Both the position numbers and the translations under genes were made by a program. Under the pieces are notes generated by a model. It made no database searches. It was given only the letters and a program-made list of their open reading frames with translations, and was not told the origin of the DNA. Source: Lactiplantibacillus nangangensis (GTDB taxonomy: Bacteria > Bacillota > Bacilli > Lactobacillales > Lactobacillaceae). From it: a stretch of DNA of 64,000 nt. Of the stretch, positions 56,170-64,000 are shown one piece after another (within the stretch, counting starts at the first letter, position 1; the number at the start of each line of letters is the position of its first letter). The stretch is from the NCBI RefSeq assembly GCF_005405065.1, contig NZ_BJDI01000001.1, positions 186,001 to 250,000 of the forward strand, read 5' to 3'.

Positions 56170-56622
56170 ATGAAAGTTATTTTTTTAGATGATGTACGTG
56201 GTAAGGGTCAACGAGGCCAAGTTAAGAACGTTCCCGATGGCTATGCAACGAACTTTTTGATTAAAAAAGGACTTGCTAAAGAAGCCACTAAAGCGGCTAT
56301 CAATACGTTAAAAGCCGAACAAAAGAATGAAGCTGCTAAAGAAGCCGAAGAATTGGCAACTGCCAAGACGACTAAAACGGCTTTAGAAGACGATGCAACC
56401 GTTGTCGAATTGACTGCGAAGGCCGGAAAAGATGGCCGGTTATTCGGATCGATTCCTAGCAAGCAAATTGCCGCGGCTTTGGCAGATCAATATCAAGTTA
56501 AGTTAGACAAGCGTAAGATCGAATTACCAGAGCCAATTCGGGTATTAGGTTACACTAATGTTCCTGTTAAGTTACATTCTGAAGTAACGGCGAAAATTCG
56601 CGTCCACGTAGTCGAAAAATAA
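56170..56622 (+). CDS. rplI: 50S ribosomal protein L9
   Basis: A 150-residue L9. The N-terminal rRNA-binding domain ([20 protein letters not shown], then [16 protein letters not shown]) joins a long helix and a C-terminal domain ([20 protein letters not shown]). TAGGAGTG precedes ATG 56170, 12 bases after gdpP ends, so the genes are co-transcribed. Confidence 0.99.
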   Translation: MKVIFLDDVRGKGQRGQVKNVPDGYATNFLIKKGLAKEATKAAINTLKAEQKNEAAKEAEELATAKTTKTALEDDATVVELTAKAGKDGRLFGSIPSKQIAAALADQYQVKLDKRKIELPEPIRVLGYTNVPVKLHSEVTAKIRVHVVEK

Positions 56623-56637
56623 AAGGACGGACCGTAC

Positions 56638-58062
56638 ATGAACAACGATGGGTTGAATCAAACGCCACCACAAAATATTGAGGCTGAAAAAGCCGTCTTA
56701 GGGGCTGTTTTTCTAAATAGTGATGCCTTAGTTGAAGCGATGGAATTCGTGGAAGCCCAGGACTTTTATCGGCGCGCACATCAAATTATTTTTGCCAGCA
56801 TGGTCACCTTAAATGACCGTGATGAAGCCATCGATGCCGTGACGGTCAGTGACCTTTTGACCGCGCAAAATCAGTTGGAAGATGTTGGCGGGATGAGCTA
56901 CATCGCTGAACTAGCTGGTTCTGTGCCAACTGCGGCCAATGCGGGTTACTATGCGAAAATCGTCGCCCAAAAAGCGACTGTGCGCCGGTTGATCAAGACG
57001 GCGACCGAAATTACGACTAAGGCGTACACTGAAAATGATGACGTCACGACCTTATTGGATGATGCTGAACGCGATATTATGAATGTCTCGGAACAGCGAA
57101 ACCAGAGCGGGTTCAAGTCAATTTCCGATGTGTTAAATTCCTCAATTGAAGAGATCGACCGGTTGTATCAAAATGATGATGATATTACCGGTTTACCGAC
57201 GGGTTTTACGGAACTCGATAAGATGACGGCCGGACTGCAACCAGATAACTTGATTATTTTGGCGGCTCGTCCAGCCGTTGGGAAAACGGCTTTTGCCTTG
57301 AACATTGCGCAAAATGTCGCCACGAAGACCGATACGACCGTCGCTATTTTCAGTTTGGAAATGGGGGCCGAATCGTTGGTCAACCGGATGCTTTGTGCGG
57401 AAGGTAGTATCGATGCCGGTCATTTACGAACGGGGCAATTGGATGAAGAAGAGTGGGAACACTTAGTTGTCGCAATGGGGAGTCTCTCCAAAGCCAGCAT
57501 CTTCATTGACGATACTCCCGGGATTAAAATGTCCGAAATTCGGGCAAAGAGTCGGCGCTTGGCAAAAGAACAAGGTAATTTAGGGTTGATCGTCGTCGAT
57601 TATTTGCAACTGATCGAAGGTGGCAATACTGAAAGTCGACAACAAGAAGTTTCCGAAATTTCACGTCAAATGAAAAAGTTAGCCAAAGAACTGGGGATTC
57701 CAGTCATTGCGCTCTCACAGTTATCACGTGGCGTGGAACAACGGCAAGATAAACGACCAGTGCTATCAGATATCCGTGAATCTGGGTCAATTGAACAAGA
57801 TGCCGATATCGTAGCGTTCCTGTATCGTGAAGATTATTATCGCGATGAAGGCGGCGATGACGATAACGGTGGCGGTAATTTTGGTGGCAGTGGTGGCGAC
57901 TTCAACGGTGGTGATCCGCGTGATGAGGATGATCAAGATGTCGGTGAAGTCGAGGTCATTATTGAAAAGAACCGGGCTGGTGCGCGGGGGACGGTTAAGT
58001 TATTATTTGTGAAACCATTTAATAAATTTTCGTCAGTTTCCTATGCGCAAGAGCCACAATAA
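56638..58062 (+). CDS. dnaB: Replicative DNA helicase DnaB
   Basis: A 474-residue hexameric helicase (the DnaC role in Bacillus nomenclature). An N-terminal helical domain precedes a RecA-like motor with Walker A ARPAVGKTAFALN and FSLEMGAESL, VVDYLQLIEG and SDIRESGSIEQDADIVAFLY. Between DYYRDE (about residue 400) and VEVIIEKNRAGARG is a ~35-residue insert made almost entirely of Gly, Asp and Asn; most relatives have a shorter acidic loop there. It starts 15 bases after rplI. A terminator with a UUCG tetraloop follows. Confidence 0.98.
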   Translation: MNNDGLNQTPPQNIEAEKAVLGAVFLNSDALVEAMEFVEAQDFYRRAHQIIFASMVTLNDRDEAIDAVTVSDLLTAQNQLEDVGGMSYIAELAGSVPTAANAGYYAKIVAQKATVRRLIKTATEITTKAYTENDDVTTLLDDAERDIMNVSEQRNQSGFKSISDVLNSSIEEIDRLYQNDDDITGLPTGFTELDKMTAGLQPDNLIILAARPAVGKTAFALNIAQNVATKTDTTVAIFSLEMGAESLVNRMLCAEGSIDAGHLRTGQLDEEEWEHLVVAMGSLSKASIFIDDTPGIKMSEIRAKSRRLAKEQGNLGLIVVDYLQLIEGGNTESRQQEVSEISRQMKKLAKELGIPVIALSQLSRGVEQRQDKRPVLSDIRESGSIEQDADIVAFLYREDYYRDEGGDDDNGGGNFGGSGGDFNGGDPRDEDDQDVGEVEVIIEKNRAGARGTVKLLFVKPFNKFSSVSYAQEPQ

Positions 58063-58072
58063 AATAAAGCTG

Positions 58073-58103
58073 GCTTTCAATCTTCGGGTTGAAGGCTTTT
58101 TTT
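58073..58103 (+). terminator. Terminator of gdpP-rplI-dnaB
   Basis: GCTTTCAATC pairs with GGTTGAAGGC (two G-T pairs) around a stable TTCG tetraloop, followed by a T-run. Confidence 0.92.
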
Positions 58104-58175
58104 CTGCCTAGCATCTGTTATTTTAGTAATAGTTTGCTATGATAAAAATAGTGCTCTAAAAAAGGTGGCGATGTC

Positions 58176-59381
58176 ATGGGGCGGAAACAAACGATCGGGA
58201 TTCCATGGTTAATTGTCGGTCAGTTTATGAATAACATCGGGATGAGCTTTATTTGGCCGTTAACGACGATCTACATGCACAATGTGTTAGGCAAGTCGTT
58301 GACCGAAACTGGGGTCGTCTTGATGCTCAATTCAATTGCCAACGTACTCGCAAGTACGCTGGGTGGCCGGATCTTTGACCGCAGTAATCCGTATTACTTA
58401 TTATTAATGGGAATTTTACTCAATGGTCTGGCTAATTTTAGCCTGATTTTTTTACATGGTTGGCCAATGTATCCGATCTTATTGGTCGTCACGGGGTTTG
58501 CGAGTGGTTGGCTGAATACGATGTTCAACGCACTGGCTGCCAGTGTGCCGCACGATAAAGTCCGGCGAACCTTTACGTTTATGTATTTGGCAGCCAATCT
58601 TGGGGTCGTTTTTGGCACGATGTTTGTTGGGATCGTCTATAGCATGGGGATGGCGTTGTTATTCTCGATGGTCACTGGCTTATATGTGATTTTCTTAGTG
58701 ATTGCCTTTCTGGAATATAACGTGGATTCTTCAGACGTCACGGGCGTTGATCCGCGGCAAGCTAGAAATGTGAAATTACCTAAAGCTAACGCCCGGATGG
58801 TTTGGACGTTTTTCATTAGTTTATTCATCATTTGGCTATTATATGAACAATGGGTCAGCAACTTATCGGTCCATATGACAGATCTCGGGATGCCATTACG
58901 TAATTACAGTTTCTTATGGACCGTCAACGCGGGACTATTAGTGATTATTCAGGGAATTTTAAGCTTGCTGGGTGATCGCATTAAAAATTTATATTATCAA
59001 TTCTTCTTTGGCATGTTATTTGTGGGCTTATCATTCTTATCGTTGGTCAGTGCACACGACTACGGGCACTTTGTCTTTGCGATGGTCTTACTGACGATTG
59101 GCGAGGCGACTTGGTCACCAGCCATGCCAACACTAGTCAGTCAACTTTCACCGGTGAGCGCTAAGGGTCGCTATCAAGGCTTAGTGCAGGCTTTTAGTGC
59201 CTTAGGACGTTCACTTGGGCCGTTATTTGGCGGGGTCGTGATCGATAATTGGTCCTATAAAGCACTATTTTTACTGGCTTTTGTGGTATTGTTAATCGTA
59301 TTAGTGGTTAATATGGGTGTGGTACACGTTAATCAACATCAGGCGAAGAATTATCTCAATACCGAAATTAAATCAGAGTGA
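58176..59381 (+). CDS. MFS transporter, drug-efflux type
   Basis: A 401-residue major facilitator protein with twelve predicted membrane helices. The cytoplasmic loop 2-3 motif is GGRIFDRSNPYYLL, and the second-half equivalent is LSLLGDRIKNLYYQF. SPVSAKGRYQGLVQAFSALG and GRSLGPLFGG in the C-terminal half are typical of YttB/MdtG-like exporters. The substrate is unknown. AAAGGTGG precedes ATG 58176. A parS site begins right after its stop. Confidence 0.9.
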   Translation: MGRKQTIGIPWLIVGQFMNNIGMSFIWPLTTIYMHNVLGKSLTETGVVLMLNSIANVLASTLGGRIFDRSNPYYLLLMGILLNGLANFSLIFLHGWPMYPILLVVTGFASGWLNTMFNALAASVPHDKVRRTFTFMYLAANLGVVFGTMFVGIVYSMGMALLFSMVTGLYVIFLVIAFLEYNVDSSDVTGVDPRQARNVKLPKANARMVWTFFISLFIIWLLYEQWVSNLSVHMTDLGMPLRNYSFLWTVNAGLLVIIQGILSLLGDRIKNLYYQFFFGMLFVGLSFLSLVSAHDYGHFVFAMVLLTIGEATWSPAMPTLVSQLSPVSAKGRYQGLVQAFSALGRSLGPLFGGVVIDNWSYKALFLLAFVVLLIVLVVNMGVVHVNQHQAKNYLNTEIKSE

Positions 59382-59382
59382 G

Positions 59383-59398
59383 TGTTTCACGTGAAACA
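59383..59398. promoter_or_regulatory. parS chromosome-partition site 2
   Basis: TGTTTCACGTGAAACA, identical to the site at 28804-28819. It begins one base after the MFS stop codon and lies about 17 kb from dnaA on the other side of oriC. Confidence 0.96.
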
Positions 59399-59433
59399 AA
59401 ATAACAAAAAAGTTGGTGTCAGTTTTGAAAGTC

Positions 59434-60222
59434 ATGCGTAAATTAAAAGCGAAGCGGGTCGTGATCAAAGTTGGGACGAGTACGTTAGTTTATCCCGATG
59501 GGTCGATCAACTTACGAGCCATCGACCAGCTGGCTTTTGTCATCAGTGCCATGCGACATCGTGGCCGTGAAGTCGTCTTAGTTTCTTCCGGGGCAATTGG
59601 GGTCGGACTCAATTATATGGGCTTGAAGCAACGACCTAAAGCGATTCCGGAACAACAAGCGGTCGCGGCAATTGGTCAAACGGAGTTGATCTCCATTTAT
59701 AAAGAACGCTTTGCGGTCTATGAACAAAAAATTGGCCAGTTACTGTTGACGCGAGATATTTTTGTCTATCCAAAGAGTCATCACAACGTTTTAAATACGT
59801 TTGATGCGCTCTTGGCTCAAAATATTGTCCCCATCGTTAACGAAAATGATACGGTGGCGGTTGATGAATTGGATCATGAAACGAAATTTGGCGATAACGA
59901 CCAATTGTCAGCCATCGTAGCGACTAATATTGGTGCGGATCTTTTGATCATGTTGTCAGATATCGATGGTTTCTATGACGGTAATCCGAATGGTGACGCC
60001 AAAGCGAACTTGTTACCACATATCGAAACGGTCAATCAGCACACGTATGAGTTAGCTGGTGGCAGTGGTAGTCGTTTTGGGACTGGTGGTATGGTCACAA
60101 AGCTAAAGGCCGCTGAGCGGATGTTGAACGCAGATGGTCAAATGATTCTCGCTAACGGCGAAGATCCGTCAATTATCTTTCAGATTTTAGCCGGCGAACC
60201 CGTGGGAACACTATTCGGGTAA
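59434..60222 (+). CDS. proB: Glutamate 5-kinase
   Basis: A 262-residue amino-acid kinase for the first step of proline synthesis (glutamate to glutamyl 5-phosphate). It begins VVIKVGTSTLVYPDGSINLR, has LVSSGAIGVGLNYM, IVPIVNENDTVAVDEL and the ATP-site GSGSRFGTGGMVTKLKAAE. It lacks the C-terminal PUA domain of the E. coli enzyme, as is common in lactobacilli. I chose ATG 59434 from family length; TTG 59413 and GTG 59416 are in-frame alternatives, and no start has a strong ribosome site. proA follows by 24 bases. Confidence 0.95.
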   Translation: MRKLKAKRVVIKVGTSTLVYPDGSINLRAIDQLAFVISAMRHRGREVVLVSSGAIGVGLNYMGLKQRPKAIPEQQAVAAIGQTELISIYKERFAVYEQKIGQLLLTRDIFVYPKSHHNVLNTFDALLAQNIVPIVNENDTVAVDELDHETKFGDNDQLSAIVATNIGADLLIMLSDIDGFYDGNPNGDAKANLLPHIETVNQHTYELAGGSGSRFGTGGMVTKLKAAERMLNADGQMILANGEDPSIIFQILAGEPVGTLFG

Positions 60223-60246
60223 TCAGAGGTTATAGGAGGGTTCAAA

Positions 60247-61497
60247 ATGGATGAGGCAACAAAAACGTTAACGCAGCTCGGCCAACAGGCACAAACTGCC
60301 AGTTATGACTTGGGCTTATTATCGACGACGAAAAAGAATGCCGTTTTACGTGCGATGGCGACGGCGTTAATGGCGCATCAAGCTGAAATTTTAGCGGCAA
60401 ATGCCAAGGACTTGGAAAATCCCCAAGTCGCGGATAAATTTATTGATCGCTTGACCTTAACAGCGGACCGGTTGACTGAGATGGCAACTGGCTTGAAACA
60501 AGTCGCGGCTTTACCGGACCCAATCGGGAATGTGGATCGGGCTTGGCGCAATGAAGCCGGGCTGATGATTGCTAAGGAACGGGTGCCATTAGGTGTTATC
60601 GGGATGATTTTTGAAGCCCGGCCGAATGTCACGGTCGATGCTTCCGCACTCTGTTTTAAGACGGGTAATGCGGTTATTTTACGAGGTGGTAAGGAAGCTT
60701 TACACTCCAATCAGGCATTAGTCAGCGTCTTACGAGGCGCATTAGCGGCGGCTGACGTCAATCAGAATGCCATTCAATTGATTCAAGACACGTCGCATAC
60801 GACGGCGGCGAAGTTTATGCAGTTGACTGATTATATTGATGTTTTGATTCCACGTGGGAGTGCCCGTTTGATCCAAGCCGTTTTGGCCCAAGCGACCGTG
60901 CCCGTGATTGAAACGGGTGCTGGCAATTGTCATGTTTACGTGGATCAAGCAGCGCAACTACCCATGGCGACAGCTATTGTGGTTAACGGTAAGGTCCAGC
61001 GGCCCTCGGTCTGCAACGCGACTGAAAAGCTATTGATTCATCGCGCGGTGGCGGCCAACTACTTACCAACCATCATTACGGCGTTACGCGACCAAGGGGT
61101 GGAAGTGCGCGGTGATGCCGCCACGCAGGCGATTATCCCGGATGTCGTACCAGCCACGGAAGCGGACTGGGGGACTGAATACAATGATTTGATTATCGCG
61201 GTGAAGGTGGTCGATTCAGAGGCTGAAGCCATTCAACATATCAATCACTATAACACGCAGCATTCAGAAGCGATCGTGACGGATAATTACCAAGCCGGTA
61301 AGCTGTTCCAACAACGCGTTAATGCGGCTTGCGTTTATATCAACGCCTCGACACGCTTTACCGATGGCTTTGAATTTGGTTTTGGGGCTGAAATCGGAAT
61401 TTCTACGCAGAAACTCCATGCCCGTGGGCCCATGGGCTTAGCCGAATTGACCTCTTACAAGTATGTCATCGACGGCAACGGGCAAATTCGCCAATAA
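60247..61497 (+). CDS. proA: Gamma-glutamyl phosphate reductase
   Basis: A 416-residue NADPH-dependent reductase that makes glutamate semialdehyde from the ProB product. The catalytic Cys lies in GKVQRPSVCNATEKLLIH, with GVIGMIFEARPNVTVDASAL and NASTRFTDGFEFGFGAEIGI as family stretches. AGGAGGG precedes ATG 60247. It forms the proBA operon, with a terminator after it. Confidence 0.98.
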   Translation: MDEATKTLTQLGQQAQTASYDLGLLSTTKKNAVLRAMATALMAHQAEILAANAKDLENPQVADKFIDRLTLTADRLTEMATGLKQVAALPDPIGNVDRAWRNEAGLMIAKERVPLGVIGMIFEARPNVTVDASALCFKTGNAVILRGGKEALHSNQALVSVLRGALAAADVNQNAIQLIQDTSHTTAAKFMQLTDYIDVLIPRGSARLIQAVLAQATVPVIETGAGNCHVYVDQAAQLPMATAIVVNGKVQRPSVCNATEKLLIHRAVAANYLPTIITALRDQGVEVRGDAATQAIIPDVVPATEADWGTEYNDLIIAVKVVDSEAEAIQHINHYNTQHSEAIVTDNYQAGKLFQQRVNAACVYINASTRFTDGFEFGFGAEIGISTQKLHARGPMGLAELTSYKYVIDGNGQIRQ

Positions 61498-61541
61498 TCA
61501 GAGTTTCCCCGTTTCGACTCTAAAAATAGATCTAAAAAATC

Positions 61542-61579
61542 AACTGATAATTCCAATTTATGGAATTATCAGTTTTTTT
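61542..61579 (+). terminator. Terminator of proBA
   Basis: A perfect 14-bp stem (AACTGATAATTCCA with its complement) with a 5-base loop, followed by T7. Confidence 0.93.
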
Positions 61580-61882
61580 ATTGATTAGACAACTCAACTT
61601 ATCAACTTTGTGAATTTTTTACTACTTCTTAAGGAAAACTTAATCTTTTTGTGACGCTGATGAAACCGGATTAGATGGGGATTCTGTGAATAGTCGTCAC
61701 GCTACAGTTTGCACATTCTAACGGTCTAAAACTTATAATCCTTATTAAAACGGGCTTTATAACCAATGTGAATGACTTAATAAGCCTACTTAATCAAGGA
61801 TAGGCAAAACCTTAATTGCTCCGTATACTTAGGGCAAGTTCTAATATTGTTCAACTAATCACATGTAGGGGGTGTGGCTACT
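61580..61882 (+). promoter_or_regulatory. Upstream region of the glycogen operon
   Basis: This ~300-base gap should hold the glgB promoter. TTGCAC (61709-61714) with TATAAT (61734-61739) has a 19-base spacer, and TATACT (61824-61829) is a second -10 candidate. TGAAACCGGATTAG (61671-61684) resembles a cre site with two mismatches. None is decisive. Confidence 0.35.
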
Positions 61883-63781
61883 TTGTCAGATTCAGAAACA
61901 GCTGTAACAACCCAGAGTTATTTATTTAACACGGGGCGGGGATTTCAAAGTCAGGATTATTTAGGTTGTCACTGGGAAGCCGATGATCAGGTCAGCTTCC
62001 GGGTTTGGGCGCCACAAGCACAGGCGGTGGCAGTCGTGGGGACGTTTAACGATTGGCAGCCAACCGCCTTGACCTTAGTTGGAACCACGGGAATTTGGCA
62101 AGGTCGTTTGACGGACGTTCAAGCGGGGGACCTCTACAAGTTTCAGATCACAAGTCAGCGTGGTGAAAAACAACTCAAAATCGATCCATTCGCGCAACAA
62201 TTTGAGCGGAAGCCTGGCGACGCGGCCGTCGTTTTGAAGCCGGTCGCACGGCAATGGCACGATAGCTTATGGTTGGCGCGGCGTAAAAAGTCACATCCGG
62301 AGAATCGGCCGATCAATATTTATGAGGTGCATTTGGGCTCATGGCGCCGACATGATAATGGTGATTACTATACCTACGCAGAGTTGGCGGCGGAATTGAT
62401 CCCGTATGCGCATCAGATGGGCTACTCTCACGTGGAGCTAATGCCGGTCATGGAACATTTGTTGGATGCGTCATGGGGCTACCAGCAGTTGGGCTATTTT
62501 GCACCAACGAGTCGTTTCGGGACCCGCGAGGACTTTCTGAGTTTTGTCGATCAGTGCCATCAAGCCAATCTGGGCGTCATTGTCGATTGGGTGCCGGGTC
62601 ATTTCATCCGTAACTATGACGCGCTCTATCAATATGACGGGACGCCAACTTATGAGTATGCAGATCCAGATCGCGCGGATAACCGGCGTTGGGGCGCTTG
62701 GAATTTTGATCTCGGTAAGACGCAAGTTCAGAGTTTCTTGATCTCCAGTGCCTTGTATTGGCTCAACGATTGTCATTTGGATGGGTTACGGGTCGACGCC
62801 GTCTCGAACATGTTGTATTTAGACTACGACGAGGGACGCGAAGGTCAAGTAAATCAATATGGTGATAATCGCAATTTGGCAGGCATCGCCTTTTTACAGG
62901 AGTTGAATACGGAAGTCTTTCAACGGCATCCTGACGTCCTGATGATCGCCGAAGAATCCTCCGCCTATCCGCAAGTGACGGGCCGCGTTGATCAAGGTGG
63001 CCTCGGCTTTAATTTCAAGTGGAATATGGGCTGGATGCATGACACGTTAGACTTTTTTGAAATGGACCCCTTGTATCGGCATGACCATTTCAACTTGTTG
63101 ACGTTTGCGTTTGTTTACATGTTTGATGAACAGTTTATTTTGCCATTTTCACATGATGAAGTGGTGCATGGCAAGAAGTCTTTGATGCATAAAATGCCGG
63201 GGGATCGCTACAATCAATTTGCCAATTTACGGACAATGATGACTTATATGGCGGCGTTCCCTGGGAAACAGCTCAATTTCATGGGTTCCGAATGGGGGCA
63301 ATTTTTGGAATGGCGTGATTGGAGTCAGTTGGAATGGGTCGATCTAAAAGACCCACTCAACCATCAGATGCAGCAGTTTACGGCCGCGCTGAATCAGCTC
63401 TACCACGCGAACCGACCATTATGGGAACTCGATCATCAGCCAGCTGGGATCATTTATAGCAATACGGATGATGCCGCTAGTTCAACGTTTGGTTTCATCC
63501 GGCAAGCGAAGCGCAAGTATAGCTTTGTGGTCGCGGCCTTCAATTTTGTCCCAGTTGAACGGCGGCAGTACCGTATCGGAGTGCCGTACCCGGGTGAGTA
63601 TGAACTGTTGCTTAATACCGAAGCCAAAGCGTTTGGGGGAACTTGGACGCAGTTGGAAACCACTTTTACGGCGATCGATGAACCGTATAAGGGGCAACCA
63701 GCGAGTTTTGAAGTTACGCTGCCGGCCATGGGCGCGTTGCTCATCCGGCCGAGCAAAGTCAAAGGGGAGTCGAAAAAATGA
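61883..63781 (+). CDS. glgB: 1,4-alpha-glucan branching enzyme
   Basis: A 632-residue GH13 branching enzyme that adds alpha-1,6 branches to glycogen. A CBM48 domain ([20 protein letters not shown] and DWQPTAL) precedes the catalytic barrel. Active-site stretches are [18 protein letters not shown] (nucleophile Asp), [10 protein letters not shown] (acid Glu) and [15 protein letters not shown] chose TTG 61883 with AGGGGGTG eight bases upstream; GTG 61874 abuts that site. Its stop overlaps the glgC start in ATGA. It opens a glg operon that runs beyond the window. Confidence 0.97.
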   Translation: MSDSETAVTTQSYLFNTGRGFQSQDYLGCHWEADDQVSFRVWAPQAQAVAVVGTFNDWQPTALTLVGTTGIWQGRLTDVQAGDLYKFQITSQRGEKQLKIDPFAQQFERKPGDAAVVLKPVARQWHDSLWLARRKKSHPENRPINIYEVHLGSWRRHDNGDYYTYAELAAELIPYAHQMGYSHVELMPVMEHLLDASWGYQQLGYFAPTSRFGTREDFLSFVDQCHQANLGVIVDWVPGHFIRNYDALYQYDGTPTYEYADPDRADNRRWGAWNFDLGKTQVQSFLISSALYWLNDCHLDGLRVDAVSNMLYLDYDEGREGQVNQYGDNRNLAGIAFLQELNTEVFQRHPDVLMIAEESSAYPQVTGRVDQGGLGFNFKWNMGWMHDTLDFFEMDPLYRHDHFNLLTFAFVYMFDEQFILPFSHDEVVHGKKSLMHKMPGDRYNQFANLRTMMTYMAAFPGKQLNFMGSEWGQFLEWRDWSQLEWVDLKDPLNHQMQQFTAALNQLYHANRPLWELDHQPAGIIYSNTDDAASSTFGFIRQAKRKYSFVVAAFNFVPVERRQYRIGVPYPGEYELLLNTEAKAFGGTWTQLETTFTAIDEPYKGQPASFEVTLPAMGALLIRPSKVKGESKK

Positions 63782-64000
63782 ATGATGAAATGTTAGGCAT
63801 TATCTTAGCCGGTGGTCAGGGGACCCGTCTGGGCAAGCTGACCAAGGGCACGGCCAAACCCGCGGTACCGTTTGGCGGCCGTTACCGGATCATTGATTTT
63901 ACATTGAGTAATTGCGCTAATTCTGGCGTCAATACGGTTGGCGTGATCACGCAGTATCAACCGCTAGAATTGAACGCGCACATTGGCAATGGGTCGAGCT
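63778..64000 (+). CDS. glgC: Glucose-1-phosphate adenylyltransferase, N-terminal part
   Basis: The first 74 residues of an ADP-glucose pyrophosphorylase, cut by the window edge. [20 protein letters not shown] is the nucleotide-binding start, followed by [20 protein letters not shown] and ITQYQP. AGGGGAG lies upstream and ATG overlaps the glgB stop. It would supply ADP-glucose for glycogen synthesis. Confidence 0.97.
   Translation, partial: MNDEMLGIILAGGQGTRLGKLTKGTAKPAVPFGGRYRIIDFTLSNCANSGVNTVGVITQYQPLELNAHIGNGSS

Noticed and set aside
57721-57740. TATCACGTGGCGTGG as a third parS
   Set aside because: Only the central CACGTG matches; the flanking arms are wrong and it lies inside dnaB.
1-64000. 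CRISPR arrays, rRNA and tRNA genes
   Set aside because: I saw no regularly spaced direct repeats and no tRNA or rRNA sequence in the window.

Overview
The window is a chromosomal replication-origin region of a lactic acid bacterium, most likely a Lactiplantibacillus species (a relative of L. plantarum rather than that species itself). The gene order rpmH-rnpA-yidC-jag-mnmE-mnmG on one side and dnaA-dnaN-yaaA-recF-gyrB-gyrA-rpsF-ssb-rpsR-gdpP-rplI-dnaB on the other is the classic Firmicutes oriC layout. The padC/padR, adhE, proBA and glgBC neighbourhood recalls L. plantarum from memory, and the phenolic acid decarboxylase looks nearly identical to the L. plantarum enzyme with scattered substitutions. 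Genes left of about 41.5 kb read mostly on the minus strand and those to the right read plus, as expected for leading-strand genes on both sides of oriC.

Layout. 1-4.6 kb: a heterodimeric ABC exporter with a degenerate ATP site (first gene cut by the window edge), then a GntR/LacI (AraR-type) regulator and a CdaR/PucR-type regulator. 4.6-13.9 kb: a sugar locus with two divergent arms. One arm has an L-fucose-isomerase-like enzyme, a split transketolase and an FGGY kinase; the other has a LacI regulator, a DUF4038/GH140 apiosidase-like protein and a beta-glucoside-type PTS. This set fits uptake of an apiosyl glycoside and catabolism through apulose phosphate to D-xylulose 5-phosphate. 13.9-14.9 kb: an orphan antitoxin, a wrecked toxin gene and a group IIC intron fragment. 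14.9-22.3 kb: a second locus with a PRD activator, a 6-phosphogluconate-dehydrogenase-like enzyme, fructose-family PTS IIA/IIB/IIC, and UlaD-UlaE-AraD, probably converting a PTS-phosphorylated hexonate to D-xylulose 5-phosphate. Both loci would feed the phosphoketolase route.

22.6-34.4 kb: adhE with a Rex-like operator, uspA-mntH, padR/padC, a hydratase, a GNAT enzyme, degV, a cysteine aminopeptidase with a small XRE regulator, and signal peptidase I. 35-41.5 kb: mnmG, mnmE, jag, yidC, rnpA, rpmH. 41.5-43.5 kb: the bipartite oriC around dnaA, with DnaA boxes and a DnaA-trio-like array. 43.5-58.1 kb: the replication, gyrase and ribosomal protein genes. 58.1-64 kb: an MFS transporter, proBA and the start of a glycogen operon. 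Two perfect parS sites (28.8 and 59.4 kb) bracket oriC.

The most unusual content is noncoding. Six long hairpin elements lie in three inverted pairs (34.5/35.0 kb, 48.7/48.9 kb between gyrB and gyrA, and 53.3/53.9 kb between rpsR and gdpP). Each is closed by a long, nearly perfect stem whose sequence differs between copies with compensating changes. Most share an inner hairpin in which AGCC faces GGTC. They look like a family of structured elements that I cannot name.
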